A stretch of 64,000 bases of DNA from Poriferisodalis sp026713105 (GCA_965115995.1 OZ220472.1:1612001-1676000), one strand, 5' to 3'; shown: positions 43,809 to 54,500, counted from the stretch's first letter. Notes: generated from the sequence alone by a model not told the origin. Numbers and translations: made by a program.

Positions 43809-45122
43809 ATGCTTATGAAACGAATGTCGAAGCTGCTGCTCTTGCTAGCGGCGTTTGCCTTGTTTGCCGCTGCGTGCGGCAGCGACGATGACGGCGGCGA
43901 CGGGACTGCCACTGAGGCAACCGAGGCGCCGGCCGCAGCCGACGACGACATGGCCGACGACGACATGGCCGACGACGACATGGCCGACGACGACATGGCC
44001 GACGACGACATGGCCGACGACGACATGGCCGACGACGACATGGCCGACGACGACATGGCCGACGACGACATGGCCGACGCGATGTCGATGACTCCCGGCG
44101 AGGGCGTTGCCGTCACGATGGGCCGCGCCAACTGGAGTACCGGCTACTTCCAAGCCGAGGTCTACCGTCAGATGCTCGAAGAGCTCGGCTACGACGTCAG
44201 CGACCCGGCCGAACTCGAGCTGGGACCGAACAACGGCTACATCGCCATGGCCGAAGGCCAGATGGACTTCTGGGCCAACAGCTGGTACCCGGGCCACTTG
44301 GCGTGGCTGGCGGGCGAGCTGCCCAACGGCACACTCGTCGGCGACCATGTGACGATTGTGGGCGAGGAGATGATCGCAGGCGGACTCCAAGGCTTCTTGG
44401 TGACCAAGAGCTTCGCCGACGAGTACGGCGTCTACACCATGGACGATCTGAACTCCAACGCCGACGCTCTGGCAGCATTCGATGCCACCGACCCGGTGCC
44501 GGGCAACGGCATCGCCGACATCTTCGGCTGCCCCGAGTCGTGGACGTGCGACAACATCATCACCAACCAGATTCTGTTCTCGGACTGGGAGAACATCAAT
44601 CAGGTGATCGCCGGCTACGACGCCATGTTCGCCCAAGCGGTCGACTCCGCCAACGAGGGTGTCCCGATGGTGGCCTACACCTGGACGCCATCGGCGTACA
44701 TCACCCAGCTGCGTCCGGGCGACAACGTGTATTGGATGGGCGTTGACGACATCCTCGACGACTCCAACCCGTCGGGCGCTGAGGGCGGCGAGGCCCACTC
44801 GCAGCGCGGTGAAGACGGCACAGGTGGCTACGCGGCCATCGGCCCGGACCAGTGCCCCTCAGCCGCTGACAATGCCGATGGGCTGTGCCCGATCGGCTGG
44901 ATTGCCGCAGACATCCTGGTCACCGCCAACAACGACTTCCTCGCTGCCAACCCGGCTGCAGCTTCGCTGCTCGAATCAGTCAGGCTGTCGGTGATCGAAG
45001 TATCGCTCGCCAACGTCGAGCAAGGCGAGGGTGCCGCGCCCGCGGACTTGGCCTCGGACTGGATCGCGAACAACCGCGGAACGGTCGACGCGTGGCTCGA
45101 CGCTGCACGCGCAGCTGCGTAA
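43809..45122 (+). CDS. proX: Glycine betaine/proline ABC transporter substrate-binding lipoprotein (ProX/OpuAC)
   Basis: A 437-residue lipoprotein. The signal peptide MKRMSKLLLLLAAFALFAAAC ends in a lipobox with acylated C23. A linker follows that contains nine perfect ADDDM repeats (residues 44-88). The solute-binding domain (about 95-437) is OpuAC-like: VAVTMGRANWSTGYFQAEVYRQML, MDFWANSWYPGHLAW, NGIADIFGCPESWTCDNI, VAYTWTPSAYITQLRPGDNVYWMG. The aromatic residues are in the right places to cage a trimethylammonium group. A GGGAGG ribosome binding site sits 11 nt before ATG 43809; ATG 43815 is also possible. Separated from proW by 196 nt, so it may have its own promoter and be made in excess, as binding proteins usually are. 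Confidence 0.93.
   Translation: MLMKRMSKLLLLLAAFALFAAACGSDDDGGDGTATEATEAPAAADDDMADDDMADDDMADDDMADDDMADDDMADDDMADDDMADDDMADAMSMTPGEGVAVTMGRANWSTGYFQAEVYRQMLEELGYDVSDPAELELGPNNGYIAMAEGQMDFWANSWYPGHLAWLAGELPNGTLVGDHVTIVGEEMIAGGLQGFLVTKSFADEYGVYTMDDLNSNADALAAFDATDPVPGNGIADIFGCPESWTCDNIITNQILFSDWENINQVIAGYDAMFAQAVDSANEGVPMVAYTWTPSAYITQLRPGDNVYWMGVDDILDDSNPSGAEGGEAHSQRGEDGTGGYAAIGPDQCPSAADNADGLCPIGWIAADILVTANNDFLAANPAAASLLESVRLSVIEVSLANVEQGEGAAPADLASDWIANNRGTVDAWLDAARAAA
43938..44072 (+). repeat. 15-bp minisatellite, nine copies of GCCGACGACGACATG in proX
   Basis: Nine exact head-to-tail copies encode (ADDDM)x9 in the linker between the lipid anchor and the binding domain; a degenerate tenth (GCCGACGCGATG) follows. 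Perfect identity suggests recent copy-number change by slippage or unequal recombination. The product is a highly acidic tether. Confidence 0.95.
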
Positions 45123-45177
45123 GCACTTGCAAGTCTCCGCTGCCCGCCCGGGCTAGCGGCTGAAGCAGCACTCAATT

Positions 45178-45207
45178 GAGGGTGCCGGGCCTCGGTCCGG
45201 CACCCTC
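45178..45207. terminator. Hairpin between the convergent proX and SDR genes
   Basis: GAGGGTGCCGG (45178-45188) pairs perfectly with CCGGCACCCTC (45197-45207) around an 8-nt loop. It lies 55 nt after the proX stop and 18 nt from the SDR stop on the other strand, so it can serve both transcripts. There is no strong U-tract, as is common in high-GC actinobacteria. Confidence 0.75.
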
Positions 45208-45225
45208 AGCGCGTCACAGGGCAGC

Positions 45226-46056
45226 TCAGTCCTGCAGCTCGGGAAGTGCGGGAGGGGCGTTGGACGCCGACACGCGTGCCATGCCGCCGTCCACCACGAG
45301 CGTCTCGCCAGTGACATAGCGGGATGCATCTGATGCGAAGAACAGCACAACATCGGCGATGTCGTCGCCGAAGCCCCAGCGCTTGAGCGCAATCTGTCCT
45401 GCAAGGTCGTCGATCAGGCCCGGTACTTTGTTGCGGGCTTCCTCCCAGATTGCCGTCGCGATCAGACCCGGTGCAATCGAGTTCACCCGGATGCCGTCGG
45501 GGCCCCAATCCGCAGCGAGCGAACGCGTCATGGCATCGACGGCACCCTTGGTGCCGGCGTAAGCGACTCGGCCAAGTGGGCCGTGCACGCCGGCCACCGA
45601 ACTGATGTTGATGACCGAGCCGCCACCACGAGCGATCATGGACGGGGCCAAGCCGATGCTCAGCATCACCAACGACCTCACGTTGATCGAGAACACCAGG
45701 TCGAAGTCGGCCTCAGTGAGCTGAACCGGCGTGCGCCTCATGGGAATGCCGGCGTTGTTCACCAAGACATCCACGCCATCGACCTCGCCCAGGATGCGCC
45801 GGGCCAAGTCGGTACCGGCACCTGCCGGGGCAAGATCGGCCGTCAATACGACGGGGTCATGAGACAGCTCGGCCGCGACACGGTCAAGGTCAGAGGTCGT
45901 CCGACCCGTCAGCACTACCTGGGCACCCGCGTCATCCAGCGCTCGCGCGCTGGCTTCACCAATCCCTCGGCTCGCTCCGGTGACCACAGCCACCTTGCCG
46001 TCCAGTCGGTGGGCCGAACCGGTAAGTCTGTCGGAAGTGCTTGATTCGCTCGTCAT
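45226..46056 (-). CDS. Short-chain dehydrogenase/reductase (classical SDR)
   Basis: A 276-residue classical SDR with cofactor motif TGASRGIG (26-33), structural NNAG (100-103), catalytic S153, Y166 and K170 (INISSVAGVHGPLGRVAYAGTK) and the C-terminal VTGETLVVDGG signature. The residue after strand 2 (LTGRT) favours NADP(H) over NAD(H), though not decisively. Oxidises or reduces an unknown alcohol/ketone. Start ATG 46056. It converges on proX, with a shared hairpin between them. Confidence 0.92.
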   Translation of the reverse strand: MTSESSTSDRLTGSAHRLDGKVAVVTGASRGIGEASARALDDAGAQVVLTGRTTSDLDRVAAELSHDPVVLTADLAPAGAGTDLARRILGEVDGVDVLVNNAGIPMRRTPVQLTEADFDLVFSINVRSLVMLSIGLAPSMIARGGGSVINISSVAGVHGPLGRVAYAGTKGAVDAMTRSLAADWGPDGIRVNSIAPGLIATAIWEEARNKVPGLIDDLAGQIALKRWGFGDDIADVVLFFASDASRYVTGETLVVDGGMARVSASNAPPALPELQD

Positions 46057-46087
46057 GCGCGCAAGCTAACGCAGCGCGACCGAATCG

Positions 46088-46107
46088 GGGGCGGCAGTGT
46101 CCGCCCC
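46088..46107. terminator. Possible terminator hairpin downstream of the 46121-46843 hydrolase
   Basis: GGGGCGG (46088-46094) and CCGCCCC (46101-46107) form a 7-bp all-GC stem with a 6-nt loop, 14 nt past the hydrolase stop on the minus strand and just upstream of the SDR start. Short, and without a U-tract. Confidence 0.4.
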
Positions 46108-46120
46108 GCCCCACGGACCG

Positions 46121-46843
46121 TTAGGGGGTGTGCTCAGCGAGGAACGCAGCGAACTGATCCATCGCGGCGCTGCGGGCCTCGCCTTCCATCCAGTCTTCGA
46201 TCAGCGTCGAGTTCGGGGCCGCCTCGTGGACGATCCGCGACGACGACTCCGGGTGATACAGATCGCCGCCGAGCAGCACCAAGAGCGGCGTTTGGACCGT
46301 TGCGACGAAGTCGCGGTCCACGTTGAACAGGAAGTTGTCGCCGTCGTACATGTTCGAGCGGAATTGGTTCCAAGCGGCGTCGTCGACCTCGGGATGATCG
46401 TCGCGGATGGCAATCGCCCAGTCGTCGAACATGTCGTAGAAAGCGTGACGGTTCTCGTCGAGCCCGATCGTCTGGAACAGCGTTGCGCTTGCAACCCGTT
46501 CGGGCGCTGCCTGTATCAGCCCCATGATGTAGGGGCCGCCGATGCACATGCCTGCCACGTGGAACTGCTCGCAGCCGAGATGATCCATGAGCGCAAGCTG
46601 GTCTGCTGTGTAGGTCGCCCATCCATCGGTACCCGAGATCGGGGCGGTCGAGCGGCCGGCGTTGCGCTGGTCCATCGCAATGACTCGGTACCGGTCTGAG
46701 AGCTGAGTGATCGGATTCCACGGCGTCGATTCCCAGAACGATGCCGCCGATCGCATCCCTCCCGGTGCGATGAGCAACAGCGGGAATCCGGAGCCGTAGT
46801 CGTCGTAATGAATATCCACTGAGTCGCGTGTGAAGTTCGCCAT
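46121..46843 (-). CDS. Alpha/beta hydrolase with a cysteine at the nucleophile position
   Basis: A 240-residue alpha/beta hydrolase: IHYDDYGSGFPLLLIAPGGMRS, RVIAMDQRNAGRSTAP, nucleophile elbow FHVAGMCIGGPYIMG, acid strand PLLVLLGGDLYHPES, and a C-terminal region in which a catalytic His would be expected near RIVHEAAP. The elbow G-x-C-x-G has Cys instead of the usual Ser, as in dienelactone hydrolases. I chose ATG 46843 (MANFTRDSVD) because it matches the family start; the open frame extends some 160 codons upstream, but that part lies across the divergent hydrolase gene. Confidence 0.87.
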   Translation of the reverse strand: MANFTRDSVDIHYDDYGSGFPLLLIAPGGMRSAASFWESTPWNPITQLSDRYRVIAMDQRNAGRSTAPISGTDGWATYTADQLALMDHLGCEQFHVAGMCIGGPYIMGLIQAAPERVASATLFQTIGLDENRHAFYDMFDDWAIAIRDDHPEVDDAAWNQFRSNMYDGDNFLFNVDRDFVATVQTPLLVLLGGDLYHPESSSRIVHEAAPNSTLIEDWMEGEARSAAMDQFAAFLAEHTP

Positions 46844-46927
46844 GGCGCCATTCTGCCCGCAACAGCTCGATCCGGTCCTTGGGAGACTCCCGAGCACGGC
46901 ACCGCTCTGCACTAACCTGCCTCGGCG

Positions 46928-47782
46928 ATGATGCGCCTGACCACCTCCGACGGCGAGCACGCCGTACTCCACGACCTCGGCGGGCACGGCGTGCCGCTGC
47001 TCATGACGCACGGCAACGGCCTCAACTCCGGCATGTGGACAACCGTGGTGCCCCACCTCAGCGACACCTTCCACTGCTGGGGCCTCGATTTCAGGGGCCA
47101 CGGCACCTCGCGCCCCCGCCATGACGGCATGTCGGTTGAGCGAGCCCGATTCACCGACGAGGTGCTGGCCGCGGTGAACGCCTTGGGCGGCGAGCCTATG
47201 CTGGCCGTCGGTCACTCCCTGGGCGCCGCCAGCCTGCTGCTCGCCGAGTTGCGCCAGCCGGGGACGTACCGGGGGTTGTATCTCTACGAACCGGTGCTCG
47301 TGCCCGAGGAATTTCCCAGGCCCGACTCCGATCACGAGCTCGTGGTGGCATCACGCCGGCGGCGAATTCGCTTCGCGACCATCGACGAGGCATATGAGCG
47401 ATTCATGTCGAAGCCTCCGTTTTCGCGCTGCGAGCCCGAGGCCGTGCGGGCATATGTCGAGATCGGCACGTATCCCTCAGGAGACGACGCCGTGCGGCTG
47501 TCGTGCTCAGGCGATACCGAGGCACGCATCTACGAGGCCAGCGTGCCCATCGTCTACAGCGATTTCGCAGCAGTGAGGTGCCCGACAGTGGTGGCGCGCG
47601 GCGATTCCTACGCCCAGTGGAACGAGATACCGCCGCAGGTCGCCCAACCCATCGCCGAATCGCTCGGCAACGGTCGCCTCGAAGCATTCGCCGACCTCAG
47701 CCATTTCGGCCCGATGGAAAACGGCGAACTGGTCGCAAGATCCATTCGGGCGCATCTGGGGCCGCTCGCCAAGGCCTACTAG
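46928..47782 (+). CDS. Alpha/beta hydrolase (paralogue of the 33581-34510 gene)
   Basis: A 284-residue alpha/beta hydrolase: PLLMTHGNGLNSGMWTTVVPHL, CWGLDFRGHGTSRP, nucleophile elbow LAVGHSLGAASLLLAE, acid-bearing VVARGDSYAQW and catalytic His in ADLSHFGPMENGE. Shares several lineage-specific segments with the hydrolase at 33581. Start ATG 46928 or the next codon, ATG 46931; 84 nt separate it from the divergent Cys-type hydrolase start, so the two may share a control region. Confidence 0.88.
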   Translation: MMRLTTSDGEHAVLHDLGGHGVPLLMTHGNGLNSGMWTTVVPHLSDTFHCWGLDFRGHGTSRPRHDGMSVERARFTDEVLAAVNALGGEPMLAVGHSLGAASLLLAELRQPGTYRGLYLYEPVLVPEEFPRPDSDHELVVASRRRRIRFATIDEAYERFMSKPPFSRCEPEAVRAYVEIGTYPSGDDAVRLSCSGDTEARIYEASVPIVYSDFAAVRCPTVVARGDSYAQWNEIPPQVAQPIAESLGNGRLEAFADLSHFGPMENGELVARSIRAHLGPLAKAY

Positions 47783-47815
47783 CCGCGGACAGCAAGCGCG
47801 GCGCGGCTTCTGTCG

Positions 47816-47842
47816 CTCAGGCGGCTGCGGGGAGAGCGTCGG
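47816..47842. repeat. 27-bp exact repeat, copy 1 (other copy at 62008-62034)
   Basis: CTCAGGCGGCTGCGGGGAGA plus GCGTCGG is found identically at 62008-62034, where it forms the 3' end and stop of the amidohydrolase gene (DALPAAA-stop). Here it encodes the same DALPAAA-stop in the frame that follows the stop of the coiled-coil gene. The sharing suggests a gene-end remnant or a copied segment. Confidence 0.8.
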
Positions 47843-47882
47843 TGCTGGTGCCTTCGGCGAAGAGGTGCTTGCTCGGCCAGAC

Positions 47883-48380
47883 TCAGGGGACCGAGTGAGC
47901 CTCTTGTCCCGCCTCGATGCGGGCAAGCCGGTCCGAGTGGGTGTCCTGGGTGGCCTCGATGCGGGCAAGCCGGTTCGAGTGGGTGTCCTGGGTGGCCTCG
48001 ATGCGGGCAAGCCGGCCGGTGTGGTTCAGCAGGATCGCATTGACCTCTGCAAAGCGCTCATCGACTTGGGCAAAGCGTTGGTCGACCTGGGCGAAGCGCT
48101 GATCGACGCGGGCGAATCCGGCGTGCATGTCCGAGCGCAGAGCCGTGATGTCGTCGCGCAGCGTGTTGAAGCCCAGCGCTGCGAGCACGAACAGGCCGCC
48201 GATCAGCGCCACGATCACCGACACCACAGCAGGCACCAGCAGCGACCGACGGACACCGCGCCGGACATCGGCACCGGACCGCGGCTGCGACACTGCGGCA
48301 TCGCTCGCGGGGCCTTGGCTGGCTGGGGGCTCGTCGGCAGCGGACCGGTCGTCGTCGGTCACAGTCGCAATCGTACTCAC
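47883..48380 (-). CDS. Membrane-anchored coiled-coil protein with heptad and 14-residue repeats
   Basis: A 165-residue protein: a polar N-terminus, one transmembrane helix (about 47-70, RSLLVPAVVSVIVALIGGLF), then a coiled coil. Residues 86-114 contain the heptad RFAQVDQ three times with variation. Residues 122-160 contain RLARIEATQDTHSN-type 14-mers three times, encoded by 42-bp near-identical DNA repeats. GTG 48380 is preceded by GGGAGGAG. Comparable short TM-coiled-coil proteins are widespread and uncharacterised. After its TGA the frame stays open for another 21 codons (VWPSKHLFAEGTSTDALPAAA), which may be a remnant of a longer C-terminus. Confidence 0.78.
   Translation of the reverse strand: MSTIATVTDDDRSAADEPPASQGPASDAAVSQPRSGADVRRGVRRSLLVPAVVSVIVALIGGLFVLAALGFNTLRDDITALRSDMHAGFARVDQRFAQVDQRFAQVDERFAEVNAILLNHTGRLARIEATQDTHSNRLARIEATQDTHSDRLARIEAGQEAHSVP
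47912..48017 (-). repeat. 42-bp direct repeats in the coiled-coil gene
   Basis: Near-identical units begin at 47912, 47954 and 47996 (each starting CCTCGATGCGGGCAAGCCGG on the + strand), giving two and a half copies with a 42-nt period. They encode the RLARIEATQDTHS 14-residue repeat, so copy-number change would lengthen or shorten the coil without breaking the frame. Confidence 0.9.
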
Positions 48381-48592
48381 GGCATCTCCTCCCGACCGTC
48401 ACCGCAGAAGCGGCGGCCCGTGCTGGGGGCCACCGTAGGTTCAGCGGGCTTTGCCGCCAAGCGAGTTTCGGGCTCGCACCGTTCAGCCACGACTCGCCGT
48501 TGGCGTGGGACATGACCGGCGCAGCGCAGCACCCGCTGCCCGCTCTGGCTCGGCACCTGACCCCCAACATCTACGGCGATCCGGTTCTGTGC

Positions 48593-51500
48593 TCAGTCGT
48601 TGTCGGTGATGGTGCCGGTGGCGTAGGCGAAGCCCTCGATGTGGGTGAAGGTGCTGTCGTATGCGTACATCGTGAGCGTCTCGTCGCCTTCGGCGATGTT
48701 GTCGTCGACGACGGGCACGACGATCTCGACTTGGGTTTCGCCTGGCTTGATCGTGAAGGTCCGGTAGGGAATGGTGTAGTCGCGGTTGTATTCGGCGGTG
48801 ATGTCGAACGCGCCGTAGCCCAGCTTGATCTCCTGAGTGCTGGCCCGCGAGAGCGTCGCGACGAAACGCAGACCCCCCGGGTCGCCTTCAGCAGCAGCGG
48901 CGTCGCTCACAGTTACCGTCAGCGGTCCCGTGGGAGCCTGGTCGTCGTCGGGAGCCTGGTCGTCGTCGGGGGCCGGTTCTTCGGCGGGCGGGTCGTCGTC
49001 GGACACCGCGACCGTCGCCGCCTCGGCCGACGACGACACGGTGTAGCCGCTGCCGATGTCGATGGTGACGGTGATGGCACCGTCAGCTTCGTCGGCGCTG
49101 TCGTCGGCGGTGGCGACGGTGAGGGTGTAGGTCCCGCTGGCGGGGATCGTCACTGTCTGTGTGCCGGCGGCGGCGCCGTGGTCGCCGGTTTGGGTGATCT
49201 CGACGGCCACGTCGAGATCGGTGTGCGGCGCAGGGTCGGCGGTGATGGTGAAGGTGGCGTCGCCGCCCTCGGTGACGGCGGTGCCCGCGGCGATGCTGAT
49301 CTCGGGTATGTCGTCGTCTGACACGTTGACTGTGGCGGCGCTGTCGGCGGACGACACGCTGTAGCCGGTGCCGGTGTCGACGGTGGCGGTGATGGTGCCG
49401 TCGGCTTCGTCGGTGTTGTCGTTGGTGGTGGCGACGGTGAGCGTGGCGGTGCCGGTGGTGCCGATGGTCACTGTGCGGACGCCAGTGGACACGAAAGCGC
49501 CGCTTTGGGTGATCTTGACGGCCACGTCGAGATCGGTGTGCGGCGCAGGGTCGGCGGTGATGGTGAACACCGCATCGCCGCCCTCGGTGACGGCGCTGCC
49601 GGCGGCGATGCTGATCTCGGGTGTGGCGGGCGGTGGCGGGTCGTCGTCGTCGGACACGTTGACGGTCGCAGCTCCGTTCGAGGACGACACGGTGTAGCCG
49701 GTGCCGGTGCCGATGGTGGCGGTGACCGAGCCGTCGGGCTCGTCGGCGCTGTCATCAGTGGTGTTGATGGTGAGGGTGTAGGCGCCGCTGGTTGGAATGG
49801 TGACGGTTTGGGTGCCGGTGGCGGCGAAATCGCCGGTCTGGGCGACCTTGACGGTGATGTCGAGGCCGGCTGCGGGTGCGGGGGCAGCGGTGATGGTGAA
49901 CGTGGCGTCGTCGCCTTCGGTGACATCGTTGCCGGCGGTGATGGCGATCTCGGGCTCGGCGGGCGGCGGGGCCGGATCCTGCTGGGCTTGCTCGATGCAT
50001 TCGAGGGCTTGACGGAACGGGCGCCATCCGGCCCAGCGGGTTTCGCTCTGGCGTGCTTCGGCGGCGGTGAACGCCTCGAGTTGGGTGTCGGTGATGTCGC
50101 CGAACGCGATGAGCACCCGACGCCAGTTGCGGCCGTAGCCGGGCGCACGGTGCTTGTTCAGTTCGTAGTAGTCGCGGGCCAGCTCCAGGGTCTTGTCAGA
50201 GACGCAGCCCGGCGGCGGAGACGCCGGGCCGTCGTTGTCTGCGGTGGCGGCGAGGCTGTCGAGATACACCACCGTGATGCCGGTGCCGCTGTCGGGTGCG
50301 GCGCTGTCATAGCCGGGAGTGACCGTCACAGTCACGGTGGCGGGCGCGGCGATGCCGTGATCGAACGTGTGGCTGGTGGCGGCGATGTCGTCGAACACGC
50401 CGGCGGTCTGGGTGGTTCCGTCTTGGGACTCGGCGCTGTAGGACACGCTGTACCTGTCGGCATGCGGCACAGCGTCCCAGCTCGCGGTCGCCGTGGTGCC
50501 GTCGCTGTCGGTGACAGCGAGATTGGCGACTGCTGTGGTGGGCACGGGTGCTGCTTGGGCGGGCAGGGGGCTGTTCTGCGGGGTGAGCGTGTTGGCGTAC
50601 AGGAACGGGCAGGCGGAGTTGTCGTGGAGCTGTCCCGAGTGCCACCCCAGGCTGTGCATCCGGATCGTGTCCACCGTGACTTTGCGCACCCCGCCTCCTG
50701 ACGCGGTGTGAGTGATGTCAGCACACAGCGACCTCGTCGGCGCCTGGTGCTCGCGTTTGTTGTGCACCCAGACGAACCGGTAGCACTCCCACGACGTGTC
50801 AGTGTTGTTGTCATAGGAATCCGACACGCCGTTGCGCAACCGGTGGTTCGAGTCCCGATAGGTGCCGTCCTGCTGCACCAGCCAGCCGCAGCCCGGATCA
50901 GGACCACGCTCCTCGAACGTGAGAGTCAAAGACTGCACCGGCGTCCCGTCGCGGGTCAGCGAAATACCGGTGATGCTCGACGCTGTGGTGCCCCCCAAGT
51001 CGCCCACGCTGATATTGACGGTGACCGGGCCGCCCAGCGGCTTGTTCGACAACCGGACCGCGTACTGCACCTCACAGCACGGCGTCACGTTGCGCATCGG
51101 GGTGATCCCCGGCGCCGCGGTGATCGTCGACGGACGCAGCATCCCCCCATTGGCGTTTACGAAGCTGCGCCACGCATCCTCGTCGTCATAACGCACATGA
51201 GCGAACACCTCCACCTCCGGCGCATCAGACACCTCGACCTCGACGTTGCCCAGGTTCTGGCTCGAGTAGCCGCCGCCGCTGGCGGTGTGGGTCAGCCTCA
51301 GTGACCGGTCCTGATGCGTACCGGACTCGTCCACACCGGTCACAGTCACCTCCTGCGGCTCGGTGTAGTTCGACGCCGTGAACGTCAACGACGACGGGCT
51401 CACCGACGCCGCCCCGGTATGCGTACCCGCCGTGCCGATCGACACCGTCGTGTCCCCGCCCGACGGGGCCGTGGTCAGCCGCACGCAGTAGGTGGCCACA

Positions 51501-54500
51501 CCGCCATTCTCAAGGACGCGGAGCTCGGTCTCGCTCAACACAGTGTTCTGCGCTGCGCAGTTCGAGGTGTCGTTGTCGTCGATGGTCAGCGTCGCCGTCG
51601 ACGACGAGCCGACTTCGACGCCGCCGCCGGTCACCACCGTGCCCGACCCGGTGCCGGTGATCAGGCTCAAAGCTGCGGTGACGGTCTCGTCGGCGGTGTC
51701 TGCGTCATCAGCAGCTGTCGGTGTGAGTGTGACTGTCGCGGTCTGCACCGTGCCGGAGTCCGAGCCGGTGAACGTCAGCAGCGGAGTTGTCGTTGTGGCG
51801 CCGGTGAGGACCACGCCGGTGCCTGTCGCGGTGACCGCGAAGTCCGGGGTGGCGTGATCGGGCAGCCTCGCCATGGTGCTCGTCGCCAGCGTGATGCGCG
51901 CCACCAGCGACTCGCCCGCCACCAGCGCACGGCCCGACGACACCGTCAAAGTCGCCGCGTCAGAAGCGTCCTGCTCAGTCATCGCCGTGTCAGACGCCGA
52001 CAGCGTCACCTCGGTTGCCTCGTCGTCGGTGATCCGCACCTTCTCCGAGCCGTGAGCGCCCGACACCGTGTACACGTCGCTGCTGGTGCAGCCCGCCGTG
52101 GACGACGGCACCGCGGTCACAGTGATCACGCTGTCGAGATCGTCGTCTGCGGTGTCGGTCCACGCCACGTCGATCGACCCCGACTGCACGCCGGCCAAAA
52201 AGCTGACCGTCTTGATCCCCTCAGCAGCCGCGGCGACCCGATCGGTGTCGCCCGTCTCGGCGACGTTCACGCATACCGTCATGTCGGTTGCGGGCTGGGT
52301 GTCCAGCGACACCGGGAACGACACGGTGGCGTCGGACTCGGGCTTTTCCACCTCGCCGTCGGCGTTGCGGTTCTCGCCCTCGCCGACCATCAACCGCACA
52401 GACACCTCGGGGCCTGCTTCCATGGTGAACACCGGGGAGACGGCAAGCAACGGGAGAGTGATTGTGGCCTGGCTCGCATTGCTGTTGAGCGGTGTGTTGA
52501 CGCCGCCGTTCACGGTGCCCCATCTGGGCCTGCTCGCACCGAGGGCTGTGCCGCTTGTGGCGACGCCGCTGTCGTTTGTTCCTGTCCAAAAAGCCCCCGG
52601 CCCTGTGAACGATCCCCCCGATTCGACGGTGGCCTGGCTGCTGTTGTTGTTGCCGGTGTCCCAGGAGGCGTCGAAGAAGTCGTGGTAGTTGTCGGCTGTC
52701 TTGTTCGTCGGCGGCGCGGCGAGCCAGTAGATCTTGGTGCCGCTGTCCGACGCGCTCGCTGAGGTGTCGGTGTAGCCGCCGGCGTTGGAGTTCAGCGCCG
52801 GGTCCCACATGGCGGTGTTCTCGCGGGCGTCGTCCGTGGCGGTGCTGGCGATCACGCTGACCAGCCCGGAGTAGGGCAACAGCGCGGCGTGGCCGCCCGC
52901 AGTAACCACGCTTTGGGCCCACCGGTTGTAGTCGTCGATGTCGGCCGATTCGGCGGTGCGGGTCTGCGACGTGACGAAAATGAGGCGGAACTCGTCGCCG
53001 CCGGACAGGCCCGACGGCGCCAGCGCCCACCCGGCCGGCACCTCGATGGGGCCCGCTTCGTCGTCGACGAACACGACGCCGATCGGCCCGCCGGTCAGCG
53101 CGCCGACGTTGATGCCCCCGTCGGCGGTCGCGCCCGCCCCGAAACCGACGACGACATACCGCTGGGAGCGGACACTGTTGTCGACCGGCGCCAGCCGCAG
53201 CGTCGCGGTCGTCGCGCCCGCGGCGAACACCACCGCCGGGGTCTGCGCGCTGTTCGAGCCCGATGTGTTCAGCGACACGCCGGTCTGCGTGCTTGGCTCG
53301 AGCGCGAACGTGTAATCGGTGTTGACGGTCGCGCCGGTCACCGACAGCGGCACCGTCAACATCTCCGAACCGGTCAGCACCCGTTCCAAAGTCAAGGTGA
53401 TGGTGCGGTAGCCGGTGTCGTCGCCGGCGCCTTCCACCGCGTCGCCGTCTGGGTTCCCGTCAGAAGCGGTCATGGCGACAGCGACCGGAGCGGTGTCGTC
53501 GTCGTTGACCTGCACCTCCGCAGACGCAGCCGACGAATCGATCCTGTAGCTGTCGCTGGCACGCAGCGCGATCGTGATCGGCCCCGACGGCTCAATAACC
53601 GAATCAGCGACGGTCGGCACCGTGAACGTCGCCGAGGACTGCCCCGACCGCAGGATGCGGGTGCGGTTCCCCTGCTGGCCCGCAGCGACGAAATCGGCGC
53701 CGGCCGCGTCGGCGATGCCCACATTGACGGTCAGATCGCGGTCCGGCGGCGAGCTCGCTGTCACGGTGAACTCCGCGGCGGCGCCCTCAGTGACCGCCGA
53801 ACCGCCGGCAATAGAGAGAGTGACGTCCTCGTCGTCGACAGTCGCCGACACGCTGCCGGTGACCGAGCTGTAACCGCCCGACGACGCCGAATGCGCCAAC
53901 GACACCGAATCATCAGTCAAATCCTGGTCGTGGACGCCTCTCACCGTGACCCTGCGGCCCACATACCAGTTCGAGGCGGTGAAATCCACCGAGCTCTGGT
54001 CGCCCGCCATCTCGTCGTCGGCGTCCAATGTCAGCACCGTCGCCGTGTGGCCCGACACCGTCACCGTGACCGTGCCGGTCGGCTCGGTCGCGAGCCGCAG
54101 CCAATAGGTCGCGGCGCCGCCCTCGTCCACCTCCACCGTGGACGGCACGACCAGGCCCGGTGCGGTGCGGTCCTGATCGGCGATGAACACCGTCGTCTCG
54201 CTGCGGTCCGCCTTCTGCGCGCGCGTCGTCGTAACAGCGCTGATGGTCACAACGATCGTCTCGTCGGGCTCGACAGTGCTGTCGGCAAGGATCGGGATGG
54301 TGACAGTGTGAGTGCGCGACGTGTTCCCCGCCGGGATCGTCACGCTCGCCGCCGGAGCGGTGTAATCGCTGCCGCCGGTCGCGGTGCCGCCGAAAGCAAG
54401 CGTCAAATCGACTGCATGCTCGGCGTCGCGGTCCAACGACAACTCCACATCGAAACTGCCGCCGTCCTCGCTCGCCCAATACTCGTCTTGAGCGAAACCC

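Noticed and set aside
43845..44798. Minus-strand frame with a striking GHVVVGHVVVG repeat
   Set aside because: It is the antisense of the ADDDM minisatellite of proX, whose lipoprotein signal and binding domain are unambiguous.
47912..48017. CRISPR-like array (regular 42-bp period)
   Set aside because: The units are contiguous near-identical repeats with no unique spacers, and they encode a coiled-coil repeat in frame.
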